Source: Solirubrobacteraceae bacterium (GTDB lineage Bacteria > Actinomycetota > Thermoleophilia > Solirubrobacterales > Solirubrobacteraceae). From it: a stretch of DNA of 64,000 nt. Of the stretch, positions 40,670-48,664 are shown in pieces; the first letter of the stretch is position 1; each line of letters begins with the position of its first letter. Under the pieces are notes generated by a model. That model made no database searches and was not told where the DNA came from. It was given only the letters and a program-made list of their open reading frames with translations. Both the position numbers and the translations under genes were made by a program. The stretch is taken from positions 41,434 through 105,433 of the forward strand of contig JAEMQS010000004.1 of the NCBI GenBank assembly GCA_016463765.1, read 5' to 3'.

Positions 40670-41365
40670 TTACGCCAGGGGCCGGAGCGCGCGCATAGCG
40701 CCGCCAGGGATCGGATAGCGGTCCGGGGCTTGCGCGAACTCGTTGGCGCAGTGCTGTGAGCAGAATGCACGCGGCGCGTCCCGGAGGTCGAGGACCACCG
40801 CGTCGTTCAGCGCGACGCGCATGCGGCAGACCGGGTCGATCGCCCACGTGCTGGCGTCTGGTGCGCCGGTCGCTGGGACTGCGCGGAAAATCCGCTGGGG
40901 CGCGCGGATGTTCCGAAGCTCACGGAGACCGAGATTCTCGTACTGCACCCGCGGGCGCTCTCTGGCGCTGTCCCGGGTCGTACACGAGAGCAGGATCTCG
41001 TCCGGGCCGGCAAGCTCGGCGATACGGGCGGCCGCGTTGACCGTCTGGCCGAACCAGTCGCCACCGCGCTCGACCGCGGTGCCGGTGTGCATCCCCACGC
41101 GGACCGCCGGGAACCTCGGTCGCCTGGCGACCCGCTCAAGCAGCGCGAGCGCGAACTGCACTGCACCCGTCGCAGTCTCGACGTGGACCATGCACGCGTC
41201 GCCCAGCGACTTGAGATCCTCCGCCCCCGGGGGCAGTGCCGCACCGACGTCACGGCAGAACTGCCCGGCGAGATCGGCGGCCATCTCGTCGCCGTGGATA
41301 TCGGTCAGCGCCGTGTACCCCGCGAGGTCGGCGAACACGAAGGTGTGCTGCGCATCGGCGATCAT
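40670..41365 (-). CDS. Class III adenylate cyclase fused to a YHS domain
   Basis: 231 residues. The catalytic domain has FADLAGYTAL and SLGDACMV (metal-binding Asp residues), VGMHTGTAV and FGQTVNAAARI. Residues ~175-222 form a YHS metal-binding domain: IDPVCRMRV, then APRAFCSQHCANEF. The fusion suggests that a bound metal, probably copper, controls cyclic nucleotide production. No GAF or membrane domain. It lies inside the thiol-redox operon, directly before ccdA with no gap. Confidence 0.82.
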   Translation of the reverse strand: MIADAQHTFVFADLAGYTALTDIHGDEMAADLAGQFCRDVGAALPPGAEDLKSLGDACMVHVETATGAVQFALALLERVARRPRFPAVRVGMHTGTAVERGGDWFGQTVNAAARIAELAGPDEILLSCTTRDSARERPRVQYENLGLRELRNIRAPQRIFRAVPATGAPDASTWAIDPVCRMRVALNDAVVLDLRDAPRAFCSQHCANEFAQAPDRYPIPGGAMRALRPLA

Positions 41366-41369
41366 CGGA

Positions 41370-41981
41370 CTAGACGAAGACCGAGTCCCACGGTGCCCAG
41401 AACCTCTCGGCCACGAGTGCAGCGACGAGCAACAGCCACAGGGTCAGAATGATCGCATGGTTGCGGATCGCCATCGCGGACAGGCGCCCGGCACGTCCAG
41501 GGTGACGCGCGAGCGCCTGCGCGTTGTACAGCGTCACGTACCAGAAGGCCGGGATCGTGACCGCCCACACCACCATGCAGTACGGGCACAACGCTCCGAT
41601 GCGGTACAGCGTCTGGAACATCAGCCAGTGGACGAACACCACGGCTAGCGTGAGTCCCGCCTGGAGGACCAGCCAGTACGGCCGAGTGAGTCGCCCGCCG
41701 GTGGTCAGGATCAGGCCGGTGGCGGCCAGTGCGGCGAACCCGGCGATGCCCAGGAACGGGTTCGGAAACCCGAACGCCTCGGCCTGTGCGCTGCGAATAA
41801 CCGACCCGCAGTCGACCGCCCCGCCCAGCGTGCACGGAGGGACGTACAAAGGATTCTCCAGCAACCGGAACTTCTCGACGGCGAGCGCGAACGCCGCTGC
41901 CAGGCCGACCAGCCCGGCGACCAGGAGCAGGATGCCCAGTGGCCGTGACGCGTCGAACCGGCCGCTGACGGCAACGGTCAC
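41370..41981 (-). CDS. VKOR-family disulfide-forming membrane protein
   Basis: 203 residues with five membrane segments. The loop cysteines are in PPCTLGGAVDCGS and the active site is GALCPYCMVVW, as in bacterial vitamin K epoxide reductase homologues, which replace DsbB in actinobacteria. It re-oxidises the DsbA-like protein whose gene overlaps it by 4 nt (GTGA). Confidence 0.87.
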   Translation of the reverse strand: MTVAVSGRFDASRPLGILLLVAGLVGLAAAFALAVEKFRLLENPLYVPPCTLGGAVDCGSVIRSAQAEAFGFPNPFLGIAGFAALAATGLILTTGGRLTRPYWLVLQAGLTLAVVFVHWLMFQTLYRIGALCPYCMVVWAVTIPAFWYVTLYNAQALARHPGRAGRLSAMAIRNHAIILTLWLLLVAALVAERFWAPWDSVFV

Positions 41982-42679
41982 TGGGCGGCGATCGCAGCGT
42001 CGAGCTGCTCGCGCAGATCATCGAAGGACAGCGGCTCGATCTTCTCCTCGTTGATGAAGAACGACGGAGTTCCCTGCACGCCCAACTGCTGACCTGCCTG
42101 CGCGTCGCGCTCGACGCGCGCCGCGGTCTCGGGGTCGGCTACGGCCGCGTCGTACTCGCGCATATTGAGCTTCAGGTCCTTGGCAAAGTCGCGGAACAGC
42201 GCTGCCTTGGACGACTGCTGCTCGCCCCAGGAGGCTTGTGTCTCGTACATGCGCTGGTACATCTCCTCCAGCTTGCCCTGCTGGGCTGCGGCCTCGACGG
42301 CGAGCGCGGCGTTCCGCGCATTCTGGTGGCTCTCGATCGGGAAGTACCTGATGTTGAACGTCACCCGGCCTGCGTACTGCCGGCGAAGCTCCTCGATCGA
42401 CGGGTACGCCGCCGCGCACGCCTCGCACTCGAAGTCCAGGAACTCCGTGAATGTGACACCGCTCGTCCCGGGCTGACCCAGGCGCCGCGGATCGTCAGCG
42501 ACGACCTGAGGTGCGTTCGTCCGCGCTTCGTCGGCCGGCGCGGTAGCTGTCGGGGGTGTCGCGGCGGTGGGGGAGGCCGATTGCTCGTCCCCCTCACCAC
42601 CCGCGGCGACGGCGATCACGGCGATGACCGCGAGGAAGACGCCGACCAGCGCGGCGGAGATTCTGGTGTTGCGACTCAT
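41978..42679 (-). CDS. Membrane-anchored DsbA-like thiol oxidase
   Basis: 233 residues from ATG 42679. One N-terminal membrane segment, a Pro/Thr/Ala linker (about 30-60), then a DsbA/DSBA-like thioredoxin fold with the active site FECEACAAAY and the cis-Pro loop VQGTPSFFINEE. First gene of the redox operon; a module-2 operator lies 69 nt upstream. It introduces disulfides into exported proteins and is paired with VKOR. Confidence 0.87.
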   Translation of the reverse strand: MSRNTRISAALVGVFLAVIAVIAVAAGGEGDEQSASPTAATPPTATAPADEARTNAPQVVADDPRRLGQPGTSGVTFTEFLDFECEACAAAYPSIEELRRQYAGRVTFNIRYFPIESHQNARNAALAVEAAAQQGKLEEMYQRMYETQASWGEQQSSKAALFRDFAKDLKLNMREYDAAVADPETAARVERDAQAGQQLGVQGTPSFFINEEKIEPLSFDDLREQLDAAIAAQ

Positions 42680-42747
42680 GGACAGCCGCTTTCGAGGTCG
42701 AAGGTTCGGTTCAGGAGGAAGCGGACCAATAGCGACAAGACCCACCA

Positions 42748-42765
42748 TCTACGACATAGCGTAGT
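42748..42765. promoter_or_regulatory. BlaI-2-type operator, one mismatch
   Basis: TCTAC-GACATAGC-GTAGT between the leftward DsbA-like operon and the rightward FliL-like gene. Same 8-nt spacing as the three other sites around module 2. Confidence 0.72.
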
Positions 42766-42862
42766 GGACATCTGTCGAGGCCTCTCATGGCCAGCCGCCA
42801 ACGCACCGATCATCTGACTTGCACGGCACGGCACCGCGTGCGCCCCCGATCCGGTCCCCGCC

Positions 42863-43327
42863 ATGAAGAAGAAGCTCCCGATCATCGCCGTCGTCGCTCT
42901 CGTCCTCGCCGGCGGCGTCTACAAGTTCGCGCTCGCCACACCCACCCCCAAGCCGAAGTACAAAGTCGAGGGCGAGGTGTACGTGATCCCCAAGGAATTC
43001 CTCGTCAACCTCAACGACGGCAGGTTCGCCCGACTGAACGTCGGCTTGGAGTTCGGCCATGGCTACAGCGCCGCTGTCGCAGCAGAGGAAGCAGCGGCCG
43101 GGCACGGAGCGAAGGGTGCGGCGAAACCGGTTGAGGGCTTCGGCATCCTGCCCCAGGAACCCGTGGTCCCCGACATCATCTCGGACACGATCTCGGACTC
43201 AAGCGCGCGACAGCTCAGCTCTCACGAGCGTCGCGAACGGCTGAAGAAGCGCATTGCGAAGAAGATCAACAAGACCACCGACGTGAAGGTGCACGAGGTG
43301 CTCTTCACCGACATTACGGTGCAATAG
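42863..43327 (+). CDS. FliL-like membrane-anchored protein (module 2)
   Basis: 154 residues: MKKKLPIIAVVALVLAGG anchor, a Lys/Pro linker, and a FliL-type domain with EFLVNLNDGRFARLNVGLEF, a helical insertion, SSHERRERLKKRIAKKI and a final VHEVLFTDITVQ. FliL proteins assist flagellar stators, but no flagellar gene is nearby. Here the gene stands alone behind a module-2 operator. Its paralogue at 29390 is under module 1 and has a stop at the codon equivalent to Tyr40. Confidence 0.75.
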   Translation: MKKKLPIIAVVALVLAGGVYKFALATPTPKPKYKVEGEVYVIPKEFLVNLNDGRFARLNVGLEFGHGYSAAVAAEEAAAGHGAKGAAKPVEGFGILPQEPVVPDIISDTISDSSARQLSSHERRERLKKRIAKKINKTTDVKVHEVLFTDITVQ

Positions 43328-43375
43328 AGCCCAGAGGCAACGAGGGATCGCGCCGGTCAGAGCCGGATCTGGTTG

Positions 43376-44269
43376 TCACCTGAGGCGGGCGGCGACACCG
43401 CGCCTACGCAGCGCCCAGTCGATCCCGGCGACCAGTACCGCGCCAACCGCGAAAATCAAGACCGCGTGCGGAGTAACCGTGAGCAGGGCGATGCTGTCTG
43501 CCGCCGCGGTCGACAGCGCGACGACACTCGCGGCCAGCACGACGCCTGACGTCATGACTGCCGCGGCCATCGGCCGGAGCGGGACATCTGCCCGCGCCCG
43601 CAGGCCGCACAGGTGGTCCACGCGCTCGGGCTCGATCCCCGCGCCGCAGCGATCGAAAACCAGGAGCGCGGCCGCCAGCGCCCTGCGGTCGTCTGGCCGC
43701 GACACGGCCGCCTCATCCGCAGCGATCTCTGCCAGCCGGGCGTACTCGTCCTGCAGGTCACGCAGCACCGGGAGAAAGAACAGGCCATAGGCGGCACTTC
43801 GGGCCGCGATGGCGCGCAGCGGGTCGCGGCGCGCCGCGTGGTGACGCTCGTGGGCAATGACACGGTCGAGCTCGTCGTCGCCGAGCAGCGCGACCGCACC
43901 GGCGGTCACGTAGACCTCGGGGGCCAGGAGCCCCGCGCAGAACGCCCGCGGCCCGGCCCCGGCCACCACGAGCGCGCCTCGGTGACGTCCCTCGAAGCGC
44001 AACTCTCGACACGTACGCCGGTGGGCGATGCAGAGTCGTGCGAGCATCCATCCCGTGCGCCCGATGACCAGGAGCGCCAGCCCGCCGAGCGTGAGCACCG
44101 CCGTGGCACGCAGATCGTGTCCGGAGAGCAGCGCTGCGCAGGTGTCTTGGAAGACTCGACCATCAAGCCGCACGCGCGACGCAGCGACGAGGAGCGCTAC
44201 GAGCGTCACCGCCGCGCCGACAATGACGACCCCCGCCTGAAGGAGGAAGACGCGGCGCGCGTCAGTCAC
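43376..44269 (-). CDS. BlaR1-like M56 membrane metalloprotease (module 2)
   Basis: 297 residues from GTG 44269, which overlaps the BlaI stop by 8 nt. About five membrane segments; the protease motif HERHH is at 140-144 and the third ligand region AEIAADEAA at 180-188. As in module 1, there is no extracytoplasmic penicillin-binding domain; a pair of membrane segments closes the protein. It should relay an envelope signal by cleaving the BlaI-2 repressor. Confidence 0.85.
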   Translation of the reverse strand: MTDARRVFLLQAGVVIVGAAVTLVALLVAASRVRLDGRVFQDTCAALLSGHDLRATAVLTLGGLALLVIGRTGWMLARLCIAHRRTCRELRFEGRHRGALVVAGAGPRAFCAGLLAPEVYVTAGAVALLGDDELDRVIAHERHHAARRDPLRAIAARSAAYGLFFLPVLRDLQDEYARLAEIAADEAAVSRPDDRRALAAALLVFDRCGAGIEPERVDHLCGLRARADVPLRPMAAAVMTSGVVLAASVVALSTAAADSIALLTVTPHAVLIFAVGAVLVAGIDWALRRRGVAARLR

Positions 44270-44654
44270 GGCGGGCCATGCGCTCAAGGCGCCGGCGGCG
44301 ATCGGGGTCGAGTCGGGCGAGACGGCGTGCGAAGTGGACGAGCGCCTCGTCTTCGTAGCGGCCGAGGAGATCATCGACATCGGCAGCGGCGCGCCGGTCG
44401 CGATAGGCCTCGGCGGTGAGCGCGGGTCGGTAGATATCGGTGCGTCCGTCACGGTCGCGCTTAAGCAGGCCCTTGTCGTCAAGGCGCTGCATGATGGTCA
44501 ACACCGTTGTATACGCGCGCGGGCGATCTTCGGTGCCGTTCAGCGCTCCGAGTACTTCCCTCACGGTGGAGCGGCCCTCGCGCCACACGATCTCCATCAC
44601 CAGCGCTTCGAGCTGGTGCAGCTCGGGCGGGATCGCATGATTTGGGGCGGCCAT
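44262..44654 (-). CDS. BlaI/MecI/CopY-family repressor (module 2)
   Basis: 130 residues. LHQLEALVMEIVWREGRSTV, recognition helix AYTTVLTIMQRLDDKGLL and wing RDGRTDIYRP define the BlaI winged helix; the C-terminal helices contain Arg-rich repeats (RRLARLDPDRRRRLERM). The recognition helix differs from that of the module-1 repressor (AYTTVQTVLNRLAERGML), which agrees with the different palindrome spacing around this gene. A module-2 operator is 85 nt upstream. Confidence 0.9.
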   Translation of the reverse strand: MAAPNHAIPPELHQLEALVMEIVWREGRSTVREVLGALNGTEDRPRAYTTVLTIMQRLDDKGLLKRDRDGRTDIYRPALTAEAYRDRRAAADVDDLLGRYEDEALVHFARRLARLDPDRRRRLERMARRD

Positions 44655-44738
44655 CTCACGAGCTTATCGGCACGAGAACGCGGCACCAAAACCCCACCAA
44701 GCCCTCCGTGCGCCTGCTCGGGCGCCCCGTTCCGACGA

Positions 44739-44756
44739 TCTACTAGGCACCGTAGT
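44739..44756. promoter_or_regulatory. BlaI-2-type operator, one mismatch
   Basis: TCTAC-TAGGCACC-GTAGT between the BlaI-2 operon and the ICMT-SCO1 operon, 12 nt before the ICMT-like ATG. Confidence 0.72.
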
Positions 44757-44768
44757 ACCTTGCTGGGC

Positions 44769-45341
44769 ATGGTGGCCTTCGCCGTGACGATCGTCGTGTT
44801 CCTCGTACTGGCAGCACTCGTGCTCTTCTGGGCACGCGCCGACCTGCGGGCGCACGGGGGGCTGACGATGCGGTCGGCCATCGCGTCGTGGCTGCTCTAC
44901 GTCCTGCACGCCGACTCGGTCGCCTCGGCGGCGTGGGGGAACCTGGTCGTGATCGACGTCCCCGCGGAGCGTGCGCTGGTCTTCGGCGCCACGGTCATCT
45001 GCGTCGGACTGGCGCTGTTCATCACAGCGAGCGTGCAACTCGGCGTCCGTGGAGACTTTTCCGGCATGCGTCCGCGCCACCTGGTCACCACAGGCGCCTA
45101 CCGCCTCGCTCGGCACCCGCAGAACACCGGGTGGGGACTGCTGCTACTCGGCGCGGCGATCGCCGGCAGAAGCCTCGTGGCACTCATACTGGTGGCCGTC
45201 TTCGTCGTGTTCGTCGACCGCTTCATGCGTATCGAAGACCAGCAACTCGCACATGACTTCGGCGAGACGTACGACGCGTACCGTGCGACGACGCCCGCGG
45301 TGCCCCTCGGTCGCCGGCAGGCTGCCGGCCAGCCGGCGTGA
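44769..45341 (+). CDS. Isoprenylcysteine/phospholipid-type membrane methyltransferase
   Basis: 190 residues with four to five membrane segments. The ICMT/PEMT signature is clear: LVTTGAYRLARHPQNTGW and, near the end, RIEDQQLAHDFGETYDAYRA. Bacterial members methylate small lipids, quinone precursors or thiols at the membrane. It shares a GTGA overlap with the SCO1-like gene and a promoter with BlaI-2. Confidence 0.8.
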   Translation: MVAFAVTIVVFLVLAALVLFWARADLRAHGGLTMRSAIASWLLYVLHADSVASAAWGNLVVIDVPAERALVFGATVICVGLALFITASVQLGVRGDFSGMRPRHLVTTGAYRLARHPQNTGWGLLLLGAAIAGRSLVALILVAVFVVFVDRFMRIEDQQLAHDFGETYDAYRATTPAVPLGRRQAAGQPA

Positions 45342-45961
45342 ACCCTCGGCTGCGGCTTGTGGGCGCGCTCGCCGCCGCGCTCGCGCTGGTGGCGGTCACA
45401 GCGATCGCCGTCGCGGCGCGATCCAGCCCGACGCAACCGCCGCCGGACTCGGCCTCCCCGTTTCGCGGGTCACTGATGCCGCGCGGGTTTACCGCGCCGG
45501 ACTTCTCGCTGCGCGATGAGCAGGGAACCCCGATCTCGATGCGTGAGCTCCGCGGTCGCGTGGTCCTCGTCGCCTTCCTCTACACGACCTGCGAGGAGAG
45601 CTGCCCGCTGGAGGCGCAACAGGTCAGGCTCGCGCTCGAGGCACTCGGTGACGATGCTGACCGGGTCGCGGCGATCGGCGTGGCGGTCGATCCGCCACGT
45701 GACACGCCCGAGCGCGCGCGGCGCTTTCTGCTCGAGCAGCGGGTCACCGGCCTGATGCGCTTCGTCCTGGGCAGCGCAGCCGAACTCGCGCCGGTCTGGC
45801 GCGGATTCGCCGTCTCCCCGCAGACGGAGGAGTCCGAGCACCAGGCGCGGATCACCGTGGTGGACACGCGCGGCGATCAGCGCGTGGGGTTCCAGGCCTC
45901 GCGCGCGCAACCCGAAGACATCGCGCACGACGTCCGCGTTCTGCTGCGCGAGGCGGGGTAG
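45338..45961 (+). CDS. SCO1/SenC-family copper chaperone
   Basis: 207 residues from GTG 45338 with an N-terminal anchor. The thioredoxin fold contains FLYTTCEESCP, the CxxxC copper site of SCO proteins, plus GVAVDPPRDTPERARRFL and a late AELAPVWRGF; the distal copper-binding His is probably in ESEHQARI. SCO proteins deliver copper to, or reduce cysteines of, the CuA centre of cytochrome oxidase. Here it belongs to the module-2 set, next to disulfide genes. Confidence 0.82.
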   Translation: MNPRLRLVGALAAALALVAVTAIAVAARSSPTQPPPDSASPFRGSLMPRGFTAPDFSLRDEQGTPISMRELRGRVVLVAFLYTTCEESCPLEAQQVRLALEALGDDADRVAAIGVAVDPPRDTPERARRFLLEQRVTGLMRFVLGSAAELAPVWRGFAVSPQTEESEHQARITVVDTRGDQRVGFQASRAQPEDIAHDVRVLLREAG

Positions 45962-45968
45962 GTCGGCG

Positions 45969-46574
45969 TCACTCTGCCGCGATAAGGCCGGTCTCGGCGG
46001 CCCGGAGCAGCGCCCGGGCGTCAGCGTCATTGATCGCCCCGGCACGGTGGGCGACGATCCGACCGCGTGCGTCCAGCGCGTACGTCTCGGGAACTCCGGT
46101 GGCGCCCAGAGACTTCGATGCTTCATCGCTGCCGTCCCTGACGCTTGGGTACGTCAGTCGCTCCTCGGCGACGAACGCTCGCGCCGTTCTGCGAACGTCC
46201 TGTTGGTTGAGGCCCAGGACGAGCACACCTCGTGGCGCGGCCGCCGCCCAGAGCCGACGCAACACCGGAGACTCAGCCTTGCACGGTCCGCACCATGACG
46301 CCCAGACGTTCAGAATCACCGGGGTGCCGCGCAGCTCGGTGAGGGACAGGTCTCCGTCGCGCGCCGCAGCATCGACGACGGCGTCCAGCGGTGGCCGCAC
46401 GGTACCCCGCACGAGCAGCGGGAGCGTCACTGGTGCCGGGGTCACGGCCCTGCCCTGCGACAGGTCATCGGCCAACGTCGGTGCTCCGCCTCGCCCAAGC
46501 AGGCCGTAGAGCAACAGGGCAATGAGCGCACCCGCCAGCACGCAGGCGGTGACCGTGACTGCGCGGGCGGTCAC
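45969..46574 (-). CDS. TlpA/ResA-type thioredoxin-like protein
   Basis: 201 residues from GTG 46574 with an N-terminal anchor (about 7-25). The active site is NVWASWCGPCKAESP; GLNQQDVRRTARAFV, SLGATGVPETYALD and HRAGAIND complete the AhpC-TSA/Redoxin fold. It acts as a membrane-tethered thiol reductant, probably fed by CcdA. It overlaps the lipoprotein gene upstream by 4 nt. Confidence 0.85.
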   Translation of the reverse strand: MTARAVTVTACVLAGALIALLLYGLLGRGGAPTLADDLSQGRAVTPAPVTLPLLVRGTVRPPLDAVVDAAARDGDLSLTELRGTPVILNVWASWCGPCKAESPVLRRLWAAAAPRGVLVLGLNQQDVRRTARAFVAEERLTYPSVRDGSDEASKSLGATGVPETYALDARGRIVAHRAGAINDADARALLRAAETGLIAAE

Positions 46575-47599
46575 AGGCCGGTGCGAATCGCTCGCTCCAT
46601 GGCGGTGAACCCGAAGGATCCCTCCAGACGGGAGGTGACGATTCCCTGGCGATTCATCACAAAGAGCCACGGCTCGGAGGTCAGTCCGAACCGGGCCAGC
46701 GGCGGGCGCAGTCCGCGGTCCACCGCGTTGTCGACGTACACCTCTTGGTGGATGAATTCCATGCGGTCGCCGTACCGCTCGCGGAGCTGCAGCGCGATGT
46801 CCACCACGGGACCGCACACGCGGGAGTGGCAGAGCTGTGGCGTGGCAAACAGGACGGCGACGGGCTTGCGGCCGAGCGCCTCCTTGAGGTCGACGTCGTG
46901 CAGATCGTCCGGGGGCTGGCGCGTGTCGATCTCCTCGATGGACGCGACATCTCCGGTCGTATCCGTCGAGACCCTCGGCGCCGGCTCCCCGACGGCCGGC
47001 ATCTGGTCGCGCTCCGGCCGGATCACCTTCAGCTCGCCGTTCGATGCGACCAACTGGTCCTTCACCTTCGTGACGGCTAGCACGGCGACTCGGCCGGGTC
47101 GGGGCAGATCGACCTCGGCAGAGTAGATCGCCGCGAACGGATCGGATTCCGCAGCGGCCTGCTCGCTGCGAAACGGCGGATCGGTCACGAGCAGATCGGC
47201 CGGCGCCGGGAAGGGCCCCCGCGCCACCGCTTGCGGGGACTCGGCGAGATAGACCGCGGTCGGGCCGTAGACGAACCCAGTCGTAGGGTCGATGATGCCG
47301 AACGCCAGCCGGTTGCGGCCCGGCGTGTAGATGCTGCCAGCGGGCGCGTACTCGGGCCCGGCGGCGCCGATCCCGTCTGCCACATCCTGCAGGGACCGCC
47401 CGTTGACGGCGGGGAAGTCCGCCGCCTGTGACGATGTCGCCCCTTGCAGTTGATCACGCAGCTCGGCCGAACTGGCAGCACGAGGGGCGGCAGTCTCGCT
47501 GTCGTCCGTGCCTCCGCATCCACCCAGCGCGAGGGTCACTCCGGCCATCGCGAGCGCGGTGCTGCAGGTCCATCGTCGTCTCCCGCCCGCGCCGGTCAC
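46571..47599 (-). CDS. Thioredoxin-like lipoprotein with a CxxxxC motif
   Basis: 342 residues from GTG 47599. A lipoprotein signal ends at LGGC. The C-terminal ~110 residues look like a thioredoxin fold: AVLFATPQLCHSRVCGPVVD with C-x4-C, then EFIHQEVY and EPWLFVMNRQG. The N-terminal half (about 45-200) is a beta-rich domain without a name. The start codon lies inside a module-2 operator and has no ribosome site, so translation may be leaderless. It heads the operon with the TlpA-like gene. Confidence 0.72.
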   Translation of the reverse strand: MTGAGGRRRWTCSTALAMAGVTLALGGCGGTDDSETAAPRAASSAELRDQLQGATSSQAADFPAVNGRSLQDVADGIGAAGPEYAPAGSIYTPGRNRLAFGIIDPTTGFVYGPTAVYLAESPQAVARGPFPAPADLLVTDPPFRSEQAAAESDPFAAIYSAEVDLPRPGRVAVLAVTKVKDQLVASNGELKVIRPERDQMPAVGEPAPRVSTDTTGDVASIEEIDTRQPPDDLHDVDLKEALGRKPVAVLFATPQLCHSRVCGPVVDIALQLRERYGDRMEFIHQEVYVDNAVDRGLRPPLARFGLTSEPWLFVMNRQGIVTSRLEGSFGFTAMERAIRTGL

Positions 47600-47615
47600 T
47601 ACGACACAGCGTAGT
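47598..47615. promoter_or_regulatory. BlaI-2-type operator, perfect
   Basis: ACTAC-GACACAGC-GTAGT overlaps the start codon of the leftward thioredoxin-like lipoprotein gene. Confidence 0.82.
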
Positions 47616-47646
47616 CGAACACCCGTGGAGCGGCAGCAGGAGGTCC

Positions 47647-47664
47647 ACTACGCCGCGTCGTAGT
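47647..47664. promoter_or_regulatory. BlaI-2-type operator, perfect
   Basis: ACTAC-GCCGCGTC-GTAGT, 31 nt from the previous site and about 150 nt before the second M23 gene. The pair of sites probably controls both directions. Confidence 0.82.
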
Positions 47665-47814
47665 CCGCTCGTGAGCTTGCTAGGGTCCCGGCCGAGCCGA
47701 ATCGCGCCGGCTCCGGCCGGCGCGTACGGGGGACCCAGATCCCGGGGCGAATCGACCACTTGGTCGTAGCGCGTCAGCGCGAGCCCGACAGCTAACTCCG
47801 GAGGCTCGCATCTG

Positions 47815-48663
47815 ATGACCACCACTGTCTTGCGCAGCGTTCTCCCCACTTTTGGCGTCGTCCTCACGCTGGCACTGCCCGCTGCGGCGACGGCCGCGCC
47901 CAGCGGAGGTGCCCAGGCGTTCTCAGAGCCCGAGGTCGAGCGCATCGACTGCGTGACGCCGACGAGCGAGTCGTGCGCGCAGGGCGTTCTTCCGGCGGGT
48001 GCACGCGTACGACTCGTGGGCAGCGATCTGCGTGATGTCCGGCGCGTGGTCTTCCGTGGCGCTGACGGTCGCCGCGACGACGCCGCGGCCCGCGTCAGCC
48101 ACGTGGGCGCCGGCCACGCCGACGTCCAGGTTCCGGGGACGGCGCAGACCGGCCCGGTCGACCTGGTGGTGCGCGGAGGCGAGCCCGTCCGCGCCATGCC
48201 GCGCGTGACGGTCCGCCCGCTGGTGCCTGCCGGACAGGTCGACGGGCACGTGTTCCCGATCAGGGGCAAGCACGACGTCGGGCAGACCGAGACGAACAAC
48301 TTCGGCGGCGGGCGCAATCACCAGGGTCAGGACATGTTCGCCGCCTGCGGCACGCCATTGGTGGCCGCTCAGGGCGGGCGCGTGCGCATGGCCAAGGCCA
48401 ACCACGCCCGCGCAGGGAACTACCTGGTGATCACCGGCGAGAGCAGTGGGCTCGACTACGTCTACATGCATATGCAGGCGCCGCCCACCGTCGAAACCGG
48501 CGACCGCGTCGCCTCCGGCCAGCAGCTCGGAGAGGTCGGCGACACCGGGAACGCCAACGGGTGCCATGTGCACTTCGAGATCTGGTCGGCACCCGGCTGG
48601 TACACCGGAGGAAAGCCGATCGACCCGCTCCCGCTCGTGCGGGCGTGGGATCCCGATCACTGA
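47815..48663 (+). CDS. Secreted M23 metallopeptidase (module 2)
   Basis: 282 residues: signal peptide ending near ATAA, an IPT-like beta domain (about 40-140) and a LytM domain. The zinc ligands are in NHQGQD and GCHVHFEIW. It is collinear with the module-1 M23 protein (shared VFPI.G.HD, FGGGR.HQGQD.FAACG, ARAGNYLV, YMHM, APGWY.GG..IDPLP). First gene of an operon with a CPBP protease, a cupredoxin-like protein and a FedB-like membrane protein. Confidence 0.88.
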   Translation: MTTTVLRSVLPTFGVVLTLALPAAATAAPSGGAQAFSEPEVERIDCVTPTSESCAQGVLPAGARVRLVGSDLRDVRRVVFRGADGRRDDAAARVSHVGAGHADVQVPGTAQTGPVDLVVRGGEPVRAMPRVTVRPLVPAGQVDGHVFPIRGKHDVGQTETNNFGGGRNHQGQDMFAACGTPLVAAQGGRVRMAKANHARAGNYLVITGESSGLDYVYMHMQAPPTVETGDRVASGQQLGEVGDTGNANGCHVHFEIWSAPGWYTGGKPIDPLPLVRAWDPDH

Positions 48664-48664
48664 C

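Noticed and set aside
42863..43327. Part of a flagellar gene cluster
   Set aside because: No fliM, fliN, mot or other flagellar gene is found in the window; neighbours are redox and peptidoglycan genes.
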